This document shows positions 1 to 8,830 of a DNA stretch of 64,000 bases, one piece after another; the stretch's first letter is position 1; the number at the start of each line of letters is the position of its first letter. Source of the stretch: Neisseriaceae bacterium CLB008 (GTDB taxonomy: Bacteria; Pseudomonadota; Gammaproteobacteria; Burkholderiales; Neisseriaceae); assembly GCA_041228285.1 (NCBI GenBank), contig CP166133.1, positions 1,240,001-1,304,000 of the forward strand, in the 5' to 3' direction. The notes beneath the pieces are model-generated. The model ran no database searches, was not told the origin of the DNA, and saw nothing but the letters and a program-made list of their open reading frames with translations. The position numbers were made by a program, and so were the translations under genes.

Positions 1-2
1 GG

Positions 3-56
3 GGGGCTGATTGGCGCATTGATGCGGCTGGTGAGCTTTTGTCTCTCGTGGTTTAG
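3..56 (+). CDS. Possible C-terminal end of a gene cut by the window edge
   Basis: Reading frame 3 is open from the left edge and ends at a TAG at 54-56, just before a strong terminator at 73-110. The visible tail ends in a Leu/Val-rich stretch. Frame 1 is also open, to 97-99, but runs into the terminator stem, so frame 3 is preferred. There is too little sequence to assign a function. Confidence 0.3.
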   Translation, partial: GADWRIDAAGELLSLVV

Positions 57-72
57 CGCATTGGGCTCACAA

Positions 73-110
73 AAAACAGGCCATCATCAGAATCGATGAT
101 GGCCTGTTTT
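73..110. terminator. Bidirectional intrinsic terminator
   Basis: A 15-bp perfect stem (AAAACAGGCCATCAT at 73-87 and its complement at 96-110) closes an 8-nt loop. The A-run and T-run at the two ends let it work in both directions. It separates the gene at the left edge from the convergent nitroreductase gene. Confidence 0.85.
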
Positions 111-122
111 GTTGGTTTAGGC

Positions 123-854
123 TTAGTCGGTTAAAAAACCTTGTTTTTTTAGCAGCGCCGGGCTTTTTTCATCCAACGATTTGGCGTAGGTATAGGCCAG
201 TTTTTGACGCCACGGAAACTTCTCGCGCGCTTCACCGAATTCGGTCATGGTGGCCTCATAGGCCGCTAGGTCGGCCGGCAGATGGCTGCTGTCGTAGTGG
301 TTGTCAAAATACACGGCGCGCAGCGGCAGGCGGGGTTTCAGACGCATGTCGATGCTGGGCTTGCCGATGCACAGGCCCACGATGGGATAAACGTATTCAG
401 GCAGTTTCAACAGATCGATCAGCTCTTCTGCGGCCGAACGCAGCCCACCGATAGGGCAGATGGCCAAACCCAGGGATTCAGCCGCCACCACGGCATTTTG
501 GAACGCCATAGAAGTGTCGGTGATGGCGTTGATGAAGGCTTCGGGGTGGCCTGCGCCATCGAAGCTGCCGCCAACGGCGTCGCTGGCTAATTTGGCTTTA
601 TAAAGGTCGGCACAAAAAATCAGAAATTCAGAACAGTCGCCGATCTGTGGATTGAGTGGTTGTAAGGCCACGATTTGGGCGCGCAGCTCAGGGTCTTTGA
701 TGTTGATGATGCTGTAGTGCTGGGCGTTGCGCCAGGCTGGGGCCTGCTGCGCGGCGGCTAAAATGGCCTGTAGGCTGGCGTCGTCGAGCTGATGGTTGCG
801 ATCAAAGTCGCGATAGGTGCGGTGCTGAGTCAGCGTGGCGATGGTGGGGTTCAT
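123..854 (-). CDS. NfsA/FRP-like NAD(P)H nitroreductase
   Basis: This is a flavin-dependent oxidoreductase of the nitroreductase fold, 243 aa, close to the usual length of NfsA/FRP-type oxygen-insensitive nitroreductases. The N-terminal HRTYRDFD (residues 11-18) matches the family's FMN-phosphate-binding start, followed by QQAPAWRNAQ. A central ESLGL-ICPIGGLR segment and VGLCIGKP are typical of the NfsA branch. Members use FMN and NADPH to reduce nitroaromatics and quinones in the cytoplasm; the natural substrate is not evident here. The ATG is preceded by GGAG about 10 nt upstream. The gene stands alone, convergent to the gene at the left edge and divergent from argH. Confidence 0.85.
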   Translation of the reverse strand: MNPTIATLTQHRTYRDFDRNHQLDDASLQAILAAAQQAPAWRNAQHYSIINIKDPELRAQIVALQPLNPQIGDCSEFLIFCADLYKAKLASDAVGGSFDGAGHPEAFINAITDTSMAFQNAVVAAESLGLAICPIGGLRSAAEELIDLLKLPEYVYPIVGLCIGKPSIDMRLKPRLPLRAVYFDNHYDSSHLPADLAAYEATMTEFGEAREKFPWRQKLAYTYAKSLDEKSPALLKKQGFLTD

Positions 855-1073
855 GCGGTTTACTCCAAGAAGGGCTTAGTCAGAAATCGTGTGGGCTTAA
901 ATGTACCGTGGCGGCGAGTGAAATTCAAGTTCGCTTGGTTTTTCGGTGACGACCCTTGCCACAGCGTACAAGGCATAGAATAATGGGGGGATTGTGCCTG
1001 ATTTAAAGATGATGCAGGCCTTGCTTTAATTTTTATTTATTTACGCATAAAGACAAGACAGGACAGTAAAGAC

Positions 1074-2456
1074 ATGAGTAACAACGACAAAACATGGTCG
1101 GGACGGTTTAATGAACCGGTTTCTGAATTAGTGAAAAAATACACCGGTTCGGTTAACTTTGACCAGCGCTTGGCCAAATGGGACATTCAAGGCTCTTTGG
1201 CCCATGCCAAGATGTTGTCTGAATCCGGCGTGTTGTCTACACAAGACTTGGCCGCCATTGAGGCCGGCATGCAAGAAATTTTGGCTGAAATTGACGCTGG
1301 CACCATGCCTTGGTCTTTGGATTTAGAAGACGTGCACATGAATATTGAGCGCCGTTTGACCGATAAGATTGGCGATGCAGGTAAACGCTTGCACACCGGC
1401 CGTAGCCGTAACGACCAAGTAGCCACCGACATTCGCCTGTGGTTGCGTGATGAAATCAAGGCCATTATTCCTTTAATCCAATCTTTACAGCTGTCTTTGA
1501 TTGACTTGGCCGAAACCAATGTGAATGTGGTGATGCCAGGCTTTACCCACTTGCAAGTGGCTCAGCCAGTGAGCTTTGGCCACCATATGCTGGCCTATGT
1601 GGAAATGCTGGGCCGTGACGTTGAGCGCATGCAAGACTGCTACAAACGCACCAACCGCATGCCCTTAGGTGCCGCGGCGTTGGCCGGTACCACATTCCCG
1701 ATTAAGCGCGAATTAACCGCTCAGCTATTGGGCTTTGACGGCATTTGCCAAAACTCATTGGATGCCGTATCAGATCGCGACTTCGCGATTGAATTCACGG
1801 CCGCTGCGTCTTTAATCATGGTGCATTTGTCGCGCCTTTCTGAAGAGCTGATCTTGTGGATGAGCCCACGCGTGGGCTTTATTGACATCGCCGATCGCTT
1901 CTGTACCGGCTCTAGCATCATGCCGCAAAAGAAAAATCCTGACGTGCCTGAGCTGGTACGCGGTAAGTCTGGCCGTGTGGTGGGGCATTTGATGGGCTTG
2001 ATTACCTTAATGAAATCACAGCCTTTGGCCTACAATAAAGACAACCAAGAAGACAAAGAGCCCTTGTTTGATACGGTGGACACCATCATCGACACCTTAC
2101 GAATTTATGCCGACATGATGCGTGGCGTGACCGTGAAGCCAGAGGCAATGCGTGCCGCCGTGATGCAAGGCTTTGCGACAGCAACTGACCTAGCCGATTA
2201 TTTGGTGAAAAAAGGCCTACCGTTCCGCGACAGCCACGAAGTGGTGGCCTTGGCCGTGCGTCATGCCGATGCCGAAGGCGTAGACTTAAGCGACTTAAGC
2301 CTAGAGGTGTTGCAAGGCTTTAGCGCGCTTGTGGCCGCAGATGTGTATGAGATTTTGACCCCAGAGGGTTCTCTGAATGCGCGTGATCATTTGGGCGGCA
2401 CTGCGCCGAACCAAGTGAAGGCTCAAATTGCTAAATGGCGTAGCCAATTGGCTTAA
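1074..2456 (+). CDS. argH: Argininosuccinate lyase
   Basis: ArgH catalyses the last step of arginine synthesis, splitting argininosuccinate into arginine and fumarate in the cytosol as a homotetramer. The 460-aa product has normal family length. The fumarase/ASL signature [12 protein letters not shown] is at residues 279-290 and holds the flexible S-loop serine. TGRSRNDQ is at 108-115 and PGFTHLQ with the conserved His at 155-161. The gene is monocistronic, with its own intrinsic terminator 10 nt after the stop. The ribosome site is weak (AGGACAG). An arginine exporter pair (argP/argO) lies far away, at 42.4-44.1 kb. Confidence 0.97.
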   Translation: MSNNDKTWSGRFNEPVSELVKKYTGSVNFDQRLAKWDIQGSLAHAKMLSESGVLSTQDLAAIEAGMQEILAEIDAGTMPWSLDLEDVHMNIERRLTDKIGDAGKRLHTGRSRNDQVATDIRLWLRDEIKAIIPLIQSLQLSLIDLAETNVNVVMPGFTHLQVAQPVSFGHHMLAYVEMLGRDVERMQDCYKRTNRMPLGAAALAGTTFPIKRELTAQLLGFDGICQNSLDAVSDRDFAIEFTAAASLIMVHLSRLSEELILWMSPRVGFIDIADRFCTGSSIMPQKKNPDVPELVRGKSGRVVGHLMGLITLMKSQPLAYNKDNQEDKEPLFDTVDTIIDTLRIYADMMRGVTVKPEAMRAAVMQGFATATDLADYLVKKGLPFRDSHEVVALAVRHADAEGVDLSDLSLEVLQGFSALVAADVYEILTPEGSLNARDHLGGTAPNQVKAQIAKWRSQLA

Positions 2457-2466
2457 GTTCAGACAC

Positions 2467-2494
2467 AAAAAAAGCACCTTAGGGTGCTTTTTTT
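2467..2494. terminator. Intrinsic terminator after argH
   Basis: AAAGCACC at 2471-2478 pairs with GGTGCTTT, followed by a run of T. An A-run on the other side lets it also serve the convergent gene that ends at 2507. Confidence 0.9.
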
Positions 2495-2506
2495 ATGCGG
2501 CCAAGA

Positions 2507-3316
2507 TCATTCAGGAATGGGCTTTTGTACCGACATCAGGTGTATTAATAGATCAATAAAAATCAAATGATTAAAAAGGCCCATGGTGTCGTTACCAAAC
2601 AGCAGCTGTCCTTGCTGGTCGGTGATCGCAATGAAATTCTTTTGTTTGTCGATGACGCTGAGGGTGAGGTCGGCCAACATGTGGGCTTCACCGTCGATGG
2701 TGATGTAGCGTTGGCACAGCGTTAACGTCTTGGTCGGCGGTAGGTCAAAGCTTTGATTCTGGAAGGACTGTACGAGGGCTTCGTCGCTGTCCACATAGGT
2801 AAAGGTAACGGCTTGACCTTGCATGATTTTTTTGAGCAGGCGCGGAAAGCGGTGTTCGTAGTGAAGGGTCAAATAGGTTTGTAAAAACTCGGTAAACTGC
2901 GGCATTTCCGCTGGAATCACAAACCAGGGGTTTTGGTCGTTGCGGCGTAAAGCTAAATTATTATAAGGCTCTTCAGGCTTGACCTCGCCGGTGTGAAACA
3001 GATAGTTGTATTCGATGTCTTCATACAACCAGGCTTTGTTATACGGTGCATGAATGGGGTTAACGCCTTTTTGATGCAGGGTGATGCTTAAGCCCTTGGC
3101 GGTGGACTGGCTGTGCTGACGCAGCCATAGGCCATAGCCTAAGGCGCCTAAAGCGACGATGATGAGGATGAGCTGGCTCAAGATTAGGCCCAGCACCAAT
3201 AAGAGCCCACCGCCGATTAAACAGCTTTGCTGTAAGGTGGCATTAGGCTTAGGCGGATTTAACTGGTAGGTTTTTAAGACTTCGCCTAAGGCGGTTAATT
3301 CTTGCTGGGTTCTCAT
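2507..3316 (-). CDS. Membrane-anchored protein of unknown function
   Basis: I do not recognise this 269-aa protein. Residues about 33-65 form one long or two short hydrophobic segments, preceded by a short cytoplasmic N-terminus. The remaining 200 residues are soluble, mixed alpha/beta in composition, with no cysteine pair or catalytic motif that I can name. A second hydrophobic stretch (about 246-262, LIFIDLLIHLM) is near the C-terminus. The ORF has codon use like its neighbours and a clean start, so it is very likely a real gene. It lies downstream of tatD on the same strand, with an AT-rich 118-nt gap that could hold its own promoter. Confidence 0.7.
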   Translation of the reverse strand: MRTQQELTALGEVLKTYQLNPPKPNATLQQSCLIGGGLLLVLGLILSQLILIIVALGALGYGLWLRQHSQSTAKGLSITLHQKGVNPIHAPYNKAWLYEDIEYNYLFHTGEVKPEEPYNNLALRRNDQNPWFVIPAEMPQFTEFLQTYLTLHYEHRFPRLLKKIMQGQAVTFTYVDSDEALVQSFQNQSFDLPPTKTLTLCQRYITIDGEAHMLADLTLSVIDKQKNFIAITDQQGQLLFGNDTMGLFNHLIFIDLLIHLMSVQKPIPE

Positions 3317-3434
3317 GGGTTCGCGAATGCCTCATAGGTAGCGTGCTTATTGGTATCTGTAGATTCATTCTAAACCATTATAAACACAAGATTACATTTC
3401 TTTACAAAACTTATCATATGATATTTGATTTATT

Positions 3435-4172
3435 TTACGCACGGGTCATGGCGTCGACGGTGCGGGCAACCTTGGCTACATTGCCAGGCATATTTAACTG
3501 ATTCAGATCAATAGGTTCCCTGATTGGGAAAGGGGCGTCGGTTTCAAAAACCAGCGCGTCCCGGGGTAGATTATTAACTAATTCTTTAAACTTCTTGGCC
3601 GTTGGGTGGTAAATCATAGGGCCAATGCCAATTTTGAAGCCGAGCTCAATCATTTGCTTGGCCTCGGCTACGCTGCCACCAAAGGCATGTGCATAGCCAC
3701 CATGGGTGAATTTTTGAGCCTTTAAGTCGGCCAAACATTGATAAACGGCGTGGGTGCTGTGTAAGACAATCGGTAATTGATGGGCCTGAGCCAGATCAAG
3801 TTGGCCGCGGAAGAGCGCCAGCTGAGCGGTTTTGATTGCTTCGGCCTGCTGTTTGTCAACAAAGTCTAAACCGATCTCGCCTAAGGCACTGAGCTTTGGC
3901 TTGATGTCGGGGTTGGCCAACATGGCGGCTAACTCAGTCAGCGCTTGAGGCACGTCTGAGGGCAGGTAATAGGGGTGGATGCCTAAGGCAAACAAGATTT
4001 CCTGCTCGGGATAGAGAGCGGGTAAGGCCAATAGGTCGGGCCAGTCGGCCAGGCAGGTGGCGGGTACCAGCACCTTGCCGACGCAATGCTGGCGCATATT
4101 GGCGCGTATGCGTTCGGGTTGGGCCATAAACAAAGGATGATTGAGGTGGCAATGGCTGTCAAAATAAGACAT
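3435..4172 (-). CDS. TatD-family metal-dependent hydrolase
   Basis: TatD-family enzymes are TIM-barrel metal-dependent hydrolases; characterised members act as 3'-5' exonucleases in DNA repair and degradation. The 245-aa product begins with the metal-binding FDSHCHLNH (residues 4-12). It keeps GEIGLDF (98-104, Glu ligand), LHSTHA (137-142, His), HAFGG (162-166, His) and ETDAPFP (210-216, Asp), the full expected ligand set. It is slightly shorter than the usual 255-265 aa. The start is fixed by the motif beginning at residue 4. It does not lie beside a tat operon, so the name says nothing about protein export here. Confidence 0.9.
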   Translation of the reverse strand: MSYFDSHCHLNHPLFMAQPERIRANMRQHCVGKVLVPATCLADWPDLLALPALYPEQEILFALGIHPYYLPSDVPQALTELAAMLANPDIKPKLSALGEIGLDFVDKQQAEAIKTAQLALFRGQLDLAQAHQLPIVLHSTHAVYQCLADLKAQKFTHGGYAHAFGGSVAEAKQMIELGFKIGIGPMIYHPTAKKFKELVNNLPRDALVFETDAPFPIREPIDLNQLNMPGNVAKVARTVDAMTRA

Positions 4173-4545
4173 GAGGCATCCTTAATGATTAGACAGGGGT
4201 GGGTACAGAAGGCGTGTTGAACGGGGGCAACCATCCTAGGTTAAAGCATCTATTGCCGAACGGCAATGTTGTGGCCCATATTCGCGTGATCATGGGCAGA
4301 TGCTTGCCCAATTAGCAGTGCTGGTGTCACGGCTAGTCAAAAATGTCGATGATGGGGCTAAAACCCTATATCTGGTAGGGGTTTAGAGAGCAAACTAAAC
4401 GTTGTTTTACCCTGTTATTTCGCGCTATAGTGCAAAGGTGGGATGTCAATTAGCCAGCCTCGTGCATGGTAAAGATGGCTGCCCCCTGAAATGTTGATCA
4501 AACGATTAGACCATTAAACCCAGAATAGAAAACAGAGAGCAGCAC
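4173..4545. other. Intergenic region with two small inverted repeats
   Basis: This 373-nt gap separates divergent tatD and the EamA exporter gene. It contains a perfect 16-bp palindrome, ATTGCCGAACGGCAAT, at 4252-4267, and an imperfect hairpin at 4359-4385 (TAAAACCCTA and TAGGGGTTTA arms). Neither is followed by a T-run. They may be regulator-binding sites, but no regulator gene is adjacent. No small gene was found. Confidence 0.4.
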
Positions 4546-5451
4546 ATGTCATTTAGAGACACCCTATTAGCCCTATGCGTCGTCCTCGTGTGGGGCGTTA
4601 ATTTTGTGGTGATTAAATTAGGCCTAGAAGGCATGCCGCCGCTGCTTTTGGGCGGATTGCGGTTTTGTTTGGTGGCCTTTCCCGCCATTTTATTCATTAA
4701 GCCACCGAAAATCCCTGTGCGTCAGCTGCTCTTGTATGGCTTGATGATCAGCTTTGGCCAGTTTGCCTTCTTGTTTTGCGCGCTGAAGTTTGGCATGCCG
4801 GCAGGCCTAGCCTCGATTATTTTACAGTCTCAAGCGTTCTTTACGGTATTGTTGGGCGCCATACTGATGAAGGAAAAAGTATTGACCAACCAGTACGTGG
4901 CGGTGGTCGTGGCGATCATTGGCATGGCGGTGTTAGTGAAGGGCAGCATGCAGGCGGGAGAAGTGGTGAGCGTGCCCTTGATGAGCTTTGTGCTGATCAT
5001 GCTGGCGGCGCTGTGCTGGGCCTGCGGCAACATTGTGAATAAAAACATCATGCAAAAAGCGCCACAAACGCCGGTTTTGTCTTTGGTGGTGTGGAGCGGC
5101 CTAGTGCCGATTGTGCCGTTTTTCATCAGCTCATGGCTGTTTGAAGGCGGTGAGGCCATGGTGGCCGGTCTGGTGAACATTCATCTGAGCAATATCTTGG
5201 CGCTGATGTATTTGGCCTTTGTGGCCACCATGATTGGTTACGGCCTATGGGGCTACTTACTGTCGCGCTATCCCACCAATAAGGTGGCGCCGCTTAGCCT
5301 ATTGGTGCCCGTTGTGGGCCTGATTACTGCCGTTTGGGCTTTTGATGAGCGGCTCAGCCTGCTGCAAATTGTGGGTGCGCTGATTGTCATGGTGGCGATG
5401 CTAATCAATACCTTTGGCTCACGGCTCCAGCTTAAACGCCTCTTGGCGTAA
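4546..5451 (+). CDS. EamA/DMT-family transporter
   Basis: This 301-aa inner-membrane protein has about ten hydrophobic helices arranged as two EamA repeats, the standard drug/metabolite transporter layout. It opens with VVLVWGVNFVVIKLGLEGMPP and repeats a similar GYGLWGYLLSRYP-type segment in the second half, both characteristic of the YdcZ/RhaT/EamA group. Characterised relatives export amino acids or metabolites, for example O-acetylserine and cysteine by EamA. The substrate cannot be predicted. It is a single-gene transcript ending at a strong terminator. A GAGAG sequence upstream of the ATG gives a moderate ribosome site. Confidence 0.88.
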   Translation: MSFRDTLLALCVVLVWGVNFVVIKLGLEGMPPLLLGGLRFCLVAFPAILFIKPPKIPVRQLLLYGLMISFGQFAFLFCALKFGMPAGLASIILQSQAFFTVLLGAILMKEKVLTNQYVAVVVAIIGMAVLVKGSMQAGEVVSVPLMSFVLIMLAALCWACGNIVNKNIMQKAPQTPVLSLVVWSGLVPIVPFFISSWLFEGGEAMVAGLVNIHLSNILALMYLAFVATMIGYGLWGYLLSRYPTNKVAPLSLLVPVVGLITAVWAFDERLSLLQIVGALIVMVAMLINTFGSRLQLKRLLA

Positions 5452-5464
5452 TCGACAGACAATG

Positions 5465-5494
5465 AAAAGCCGTGACGTGGGTCACGGCTTTTTT
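5465..5494. terminator. Intrinsic terminator between convergent genes
   Basis: AAAAGCCGTGAC pairs with GTCACGGCTTTT around a 4-nt loop and is followed by further T. It lies between the EamA gene and the minus-strand ABC operon and can serve both. Confidence 0.9.
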
Positions 5495-5511
5495 GTGGCT
5501 GAGTTTTGAGG

Positions 5512-6306
5512 TCAGCCTAGGAGTAAGGCATCATCACTGATGGCTTCGCCGCGAGTTTGTTCAAACAGCGCCAATAGGTCAGGAACATCCATTTTGGCGC
5601 GTTCTTCGCCGGCGACGTTGAGGACGACTCGGCCTTGATGCAGCATTACGGTGCGGGTGCCGTAGTCAAGCGCTTGGCGCATGGAGTGGGTGACCATCAT
5701 GGCGGTGAGCTGATTCTCTTTAATGATTTGGTCGGTCAGCTCAAGCACGAAGGCGGCCGTTTTGGGGTCGAGGGCAGCGGTGTGTTCGTCTAGCAGTAGG
5801 ATTTGTGATGGCTGAAGCGAGGCCATCAATAGGCTGACCGCTTGGCGCTGACCACCCGAAAGCAGGCCCATGCGGTCGCTGAGACGATTTTCTAGGCCCA
5901 GATTCAGAACGGCTAAGCGTTCACGAAAGAGGGCGCGGCTGGCCTTGTTTAAGGCGGGCTTCAGGCCGCGCTTGCCGCCGCGCTTCAAGGCTAGGGCTAG
6001 GTTCTCTTCGATGCTTAAGGCTTCGCAGGTGCCGGCCATTGGGTCTTGAAACACGCGTGCCACCATTTTGGCGCGTTGATGCGCCGGCAGTTTGGTCACG
6101 TCTTGACCGTTGACGCTGATGCGGCCAGAGTCGACGATGATGTCGCCGCTGATGGCGTTGAGCAAGGTTGATTTACCCGCCCCGTTACTGCCGATCACGG
6201 TGACAAACTCGCCTTCTTCGATGTTTAACGTCATGCCTTTCAAAGCTGGGTTTTCAATGGGCGTGCCAGGATTGAAGGTGATTTTTAAATCTTGGGCGTA
6301 CATCAT
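5512..6306 (-). CDS. ABC transporter ATP-binding protein (TrpXYZ/ABC_sub_bind-type importer)
   Basis: This is the ATPase subunit of a three-gene importer, 264 aa. Walker A GSNGAGKST is at residues 39-47, the Q-loop VFQDP follows around 86, the signature LSGGQRQ is at 149-155 and Walker B with D-loop LLDEHTAALD at 171-180. A glutamate follows the Walker B aspartate and a switch His (VTHSM) is present, so it should be active. It is the last gene of the order substrate-binding lipoprotein, permease, ATPase, with only 5 nt between it and the permease. Partners in this family were linked to tryptophan or tyrosine uptake in streptococci; the substrate here is not shown. Confidence 0.9.
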   Translation of the reverse strand: MMYAQDLKITFNPGTPIENPALKGMTLNIEEGEFVTVIGSNGAGKSTLLNAISGDIIVDSGRISVNGQDVTKLPAHQRAKMVARVFQDPMAGTCEALSIEENLALALKRGGKRGLKPALNKASRALFRERLAVLNLGLENRLSDRMGLLSGGQRQAVSLLMASLQPSQILLLDEHTAALDPKTAAFVLELTDQIIKENQLTAMMVTHSMRQALDYGTRTVMLHQGRVVLNVAGEERAKMDVPDLLALFEQTRGEAISDDALLLG

Positions 6307-6311
6307 AAGGC

Positions 6312-7238
6312 TTATCCTTTTCTGGCCAACAGCTTGTGTTTGGCCTGCGGCAATACCAAGGCCAAAACCACTAATAGGGCGGTGATGAGGTTGAGATCCT
6401 GGGCGCCAAAGCCAAAGTCTTGCAGCATACTGCTGTTCAAGGCCACGGCAATGAAAAGGCGGTACAGCAGCGCGCCTACGATCACGGCCAACGTCATCCA
6501 GAAAATGCGTTTAGCGGGGATTAAGGTTTCGCCAATGATCACGGCCGCGAGGCCAATCACGATGGTGCCGACGCCGATGGAAATATCGGCACCGCCTTGG
6601 GTTTGGACAAATAAGGCGCCGCCTAAAGCGATTAAGCCATTTGAGACGGCCATGCCCAGCACCACCATTTTGCCGGTGGCGACGCCTTGGGCACGGGCCA
6701 TGCGGCTATTGGCGCCAGTGGCGCGCAAGGAGAGGCCGGTTTGGGTGGAGAAAAACACGTCTAACGCCAGCTTGGCCACCACTACAAAGCCGAGAATCAT
6801 CAAGGGCTGTAGCCACCATTGATTGCTGAAATCGCTGGCCAAGAAGGGGGTGAAAACGGTGTCGGCGCCGATTAAGGGTAGGTTGGGTGCGCCCATGATG
6901 CGCAGATTAATCGAATACAGCGCAATCATGACCAAAATACTGGCCAAAAGCTGCATGATTTTGAGCGAGACGTGTAGCCAGGCGGTCACCATGCCGGCAC
7001 AGGCGCCGGCCAGCATGCCTAGCCCAGTGGCCAGCCAAGGATTCATGCCGCTGCTTAAGCACACGGCACAAACGGCGCCGCCTAAGGGGAAGCTGCCGTC
7101 TGAGGTTAAATCAGGAAAATCAAGAATGCGAAATGAGATCAGTACCCCTAGTGAAACCAGGGCGTAGATCAGCCCGATTTCAAGGGCACCGAATAAGGCG
7201 ATGGAGGACATAAAGGCTTTCACAAACGCCTCTGGCAC
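6312..7238 (-). CDS. ABC transporter permease (TrpY-like)
   Basis: This 308-aa inner-membrane permease has about eight to nine hydrophobic segments and resembles the branched-chain-amino-acid-type permease superfamily (BPD_transp_2). The motif FRILDFPDLTSDGSF near residues 36-50 is typical of permeases paired with ABC_sub_bind proteins. It sits between the lipoprotein gene (30-nt gap) and the ATPase gene, forming the membrane pore of the same importer. The single permease would act as a homodimer. Confidence 0.88.
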   Translation of the reverse strand: MPEAFVKAFMSSIALFGALEIGLIYALVSLGVLISFRILDFPDLTSDGSFPLGGAVCAVCLSSGMNPWLATGLGMLAGACAGMVTAWLHVSLKIMQLLASILVMIALYSINLRIMGAPNLPLIGADTVFTPFLASDFSNQWWLQPLMILGFVVVAKLALDVFFSTQTGLSLRATGANSRMARAQGVATGKMVVLGMAVSNGLIALGGALFVQTQGGADISIGVGTIVIGLAAVIIGETLIPAKRIFWMTLAVIVGALLYRLFIAVALNSSMLQDFGFGAQDLNLITALLVVLALVLPQAKHKLLARKG

Positions 7239-7268
7239 CGCAATAGCCGCACCAGAGGTGGGGCAGGT

Positions 7269-8273
7269 TTACTCAATAACTTCTTTGGCGCTGTCTATAA
7301 TGGCTTGTGGTAGGGTAATGCCCATCAATGCAGCTGATTTTTTATTTAAAATCAGATCAAAGGTGGCCATTTTTTCAGGCGCAATGGCACCAGCCGATTC
7401 GCCGTTTAAAATACGCACGACGATCTTGCCGGTTTGGCGGCCCATATCGTAGTAGTTCGCACCGAGTGCCGCCACTGCGCCGCGTTTGGCGCTGTCCGGA
7501 TCGGACGCAATCAAGGGCAGTTTGTTTTCTATGCCCACTTTGTAAAGCGATTCGTAGGCCGACACCACGTTATTGTCGGTGGTGCTGTAGATGACGTCTA
7601 CTTTGCCCAATAAGCTACGCGCTGCGGTGGTCACGTCGGCGGTGCGTTGGGCCGGTGCGCCGATGGCGCCGATGCCGTCTTTGGCTAGGGTGGTTTTCAA
7701 CTGTTCAAAAATGGTGGTGGAGTTCACCTCGCCAGGGCTGTAGACGAAGCCGATGTTTTTGACATTGGGCAGCAAGGCTTTGATTAAGTCGATTTGTGGC
7801 TCCAGCGGCAGCGCATCAGATACGCCGGTGACGTTGGTGCCGCTGGCTTCCCAGCTTGGGGTTAACTTAGCCGCAACAGGGTCGGTCACGGCGGCAAATA
7901 CTAAAGGAATGTCGCGCGTAGAGGCGGCAACGGCTTGAGCGCTGGGTGTGCCGATGGCGACAATGGCGGCTGATTTGTCACCAATGAATTTTTTGGCAAT
8001 TTGACCAGCGGTGGCGGTATTGCCCTGAGCGCTTTGGAACACCACTTTGATGTTTTGACCTTGGATAAAGCCGGCGTCTTTGAGTTCGTCTTCAACGCCC
8101 ACGCGAACGGCGTCTAGAGCGGGGTGTTCTACGATGGCGGTAATCGCCACCTGTTTGACGTCGGCGCTGGGGGTGGCCGTCGCGGTGTTTTGGTCTTGTG
8201 AGTCTGCAGTTTTGCTGCAGCCCATCACCAATAGAAGAGCCGCCACTGGGGCTGCAAGGCGCAATTTATTCAT
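7269..8273 (-). CDS. ABC transporter substrate-binding lipoprotein (ABC_sub_bind, TrpX-like)
   Basis: This 334-aa protein has a lipoprotein signal: a basic N-terminus, a hydrophobic core and the lipobox LVMGC with Cys19 as the lipidation site. The mature part matches the ABC_sub_bind family (a periplasmic-binding-protein type I fold), with motifs such as ITAIVEHPALDAVRVG and TPSAQAVA. It is the first gene of the minus-strand operon and is the receptor for the permease and ATPase that follow. Family members with known ligands bind aromatic amino acids. No T-box, trp leader or regulator gene is visible upstream. Confidence 0.9.
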   Translation of the reverse strand: MNKLRLAAPVAALLLVMGCSKTADSQDQNTATATPSADVKQVAITAIVEHPALDAVRVGVEDELKDAGFIQGQNIKVVFQSAQGNTATAGQIAKKFIGDKSAAIVAIGTPSAQAVAASTRDIPLVFAAVTDPVAAKLTPSWEASGTNVTGVSDALPLEPQIDLIKALLPNVKNIGFVYSPGEVNSTTIFEQLKTTLAKDGIGAIGAPAQRTADVTTAARSLLGKVDVIYSTTDNNVVSAYESLYKVGIENKLPLIASDPDSAKRGAVAALGANYYDMGRQTGKIVVRILNGESAGAIAPEKMATFDLILNKKSAALMGITLPQAIIDSAKEVIE

Positions 8274-8830
8274 CGGGTATCCTTAAAAAAAGCGTAATCG
8301 TGGTCAACATACCGTAGCGTTGACGATGACCCATGATATAGCAGTTGTCTGAGTTGTGCATGGGCTTATCTTGGCATGATGTTTTAAAAATAAGGATATA
8401 TTGGTAGATATATTTATATTTAATTAAATAAAAGACAGTCTTGGCGTATAGTTGCGTAGCAGGCGCTATGATGCGGTAATTATGTTAGGATGAGTTAACT
8501 CAGGCAAATAATGACTTTATTTGATAGACTTTTTAGCAAGTGATTGCTTTTTAGATAATTTCTGTCTGGCTAGTGTGGTTTTTATGCTGAACCCCGATGC
8601 TGGGCGGCGTTTGCTTGGCTAGATTCGGGCGTGAAGATGAGGAAGGGCGAAATTAATCTGCACGTTTTGGTGGTAAGCAGTACAATATGCGCCAAGGAAA
8701 AACAGTCGCTTACGCATAGACCTTATGGTGAGGCCTAAGCCTGGTGTTTAAGCCACTGTTTTGTCATCCTTATCTGTGCCGCTGCGGGTGCGGTCATCAC
8801 TTTTGCTAATCTTAAATATAAAGTAGGGTC
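8274..8830. other. Long intergenic region, divergent promoters presumed
   Basis: This 557-nt gap lies between the divergent ABC importer operon and the NCS2 permease. Positions about 8385-8435 are very AT-rich and are the likely promoter zone. I looked for a purine riboswitch and for a terminator/antiterminator ahead of the permease and saw neither. No convincing small ORF or RNA gene was found. Confidence 0.4.

Noticed and set aside
8274-8830. Purine riboswitch ahead of the NCS2 permease
   Set aside because: No conserved purine-aptamer core and no terminator or sequestering hairpin before the start codon was found.
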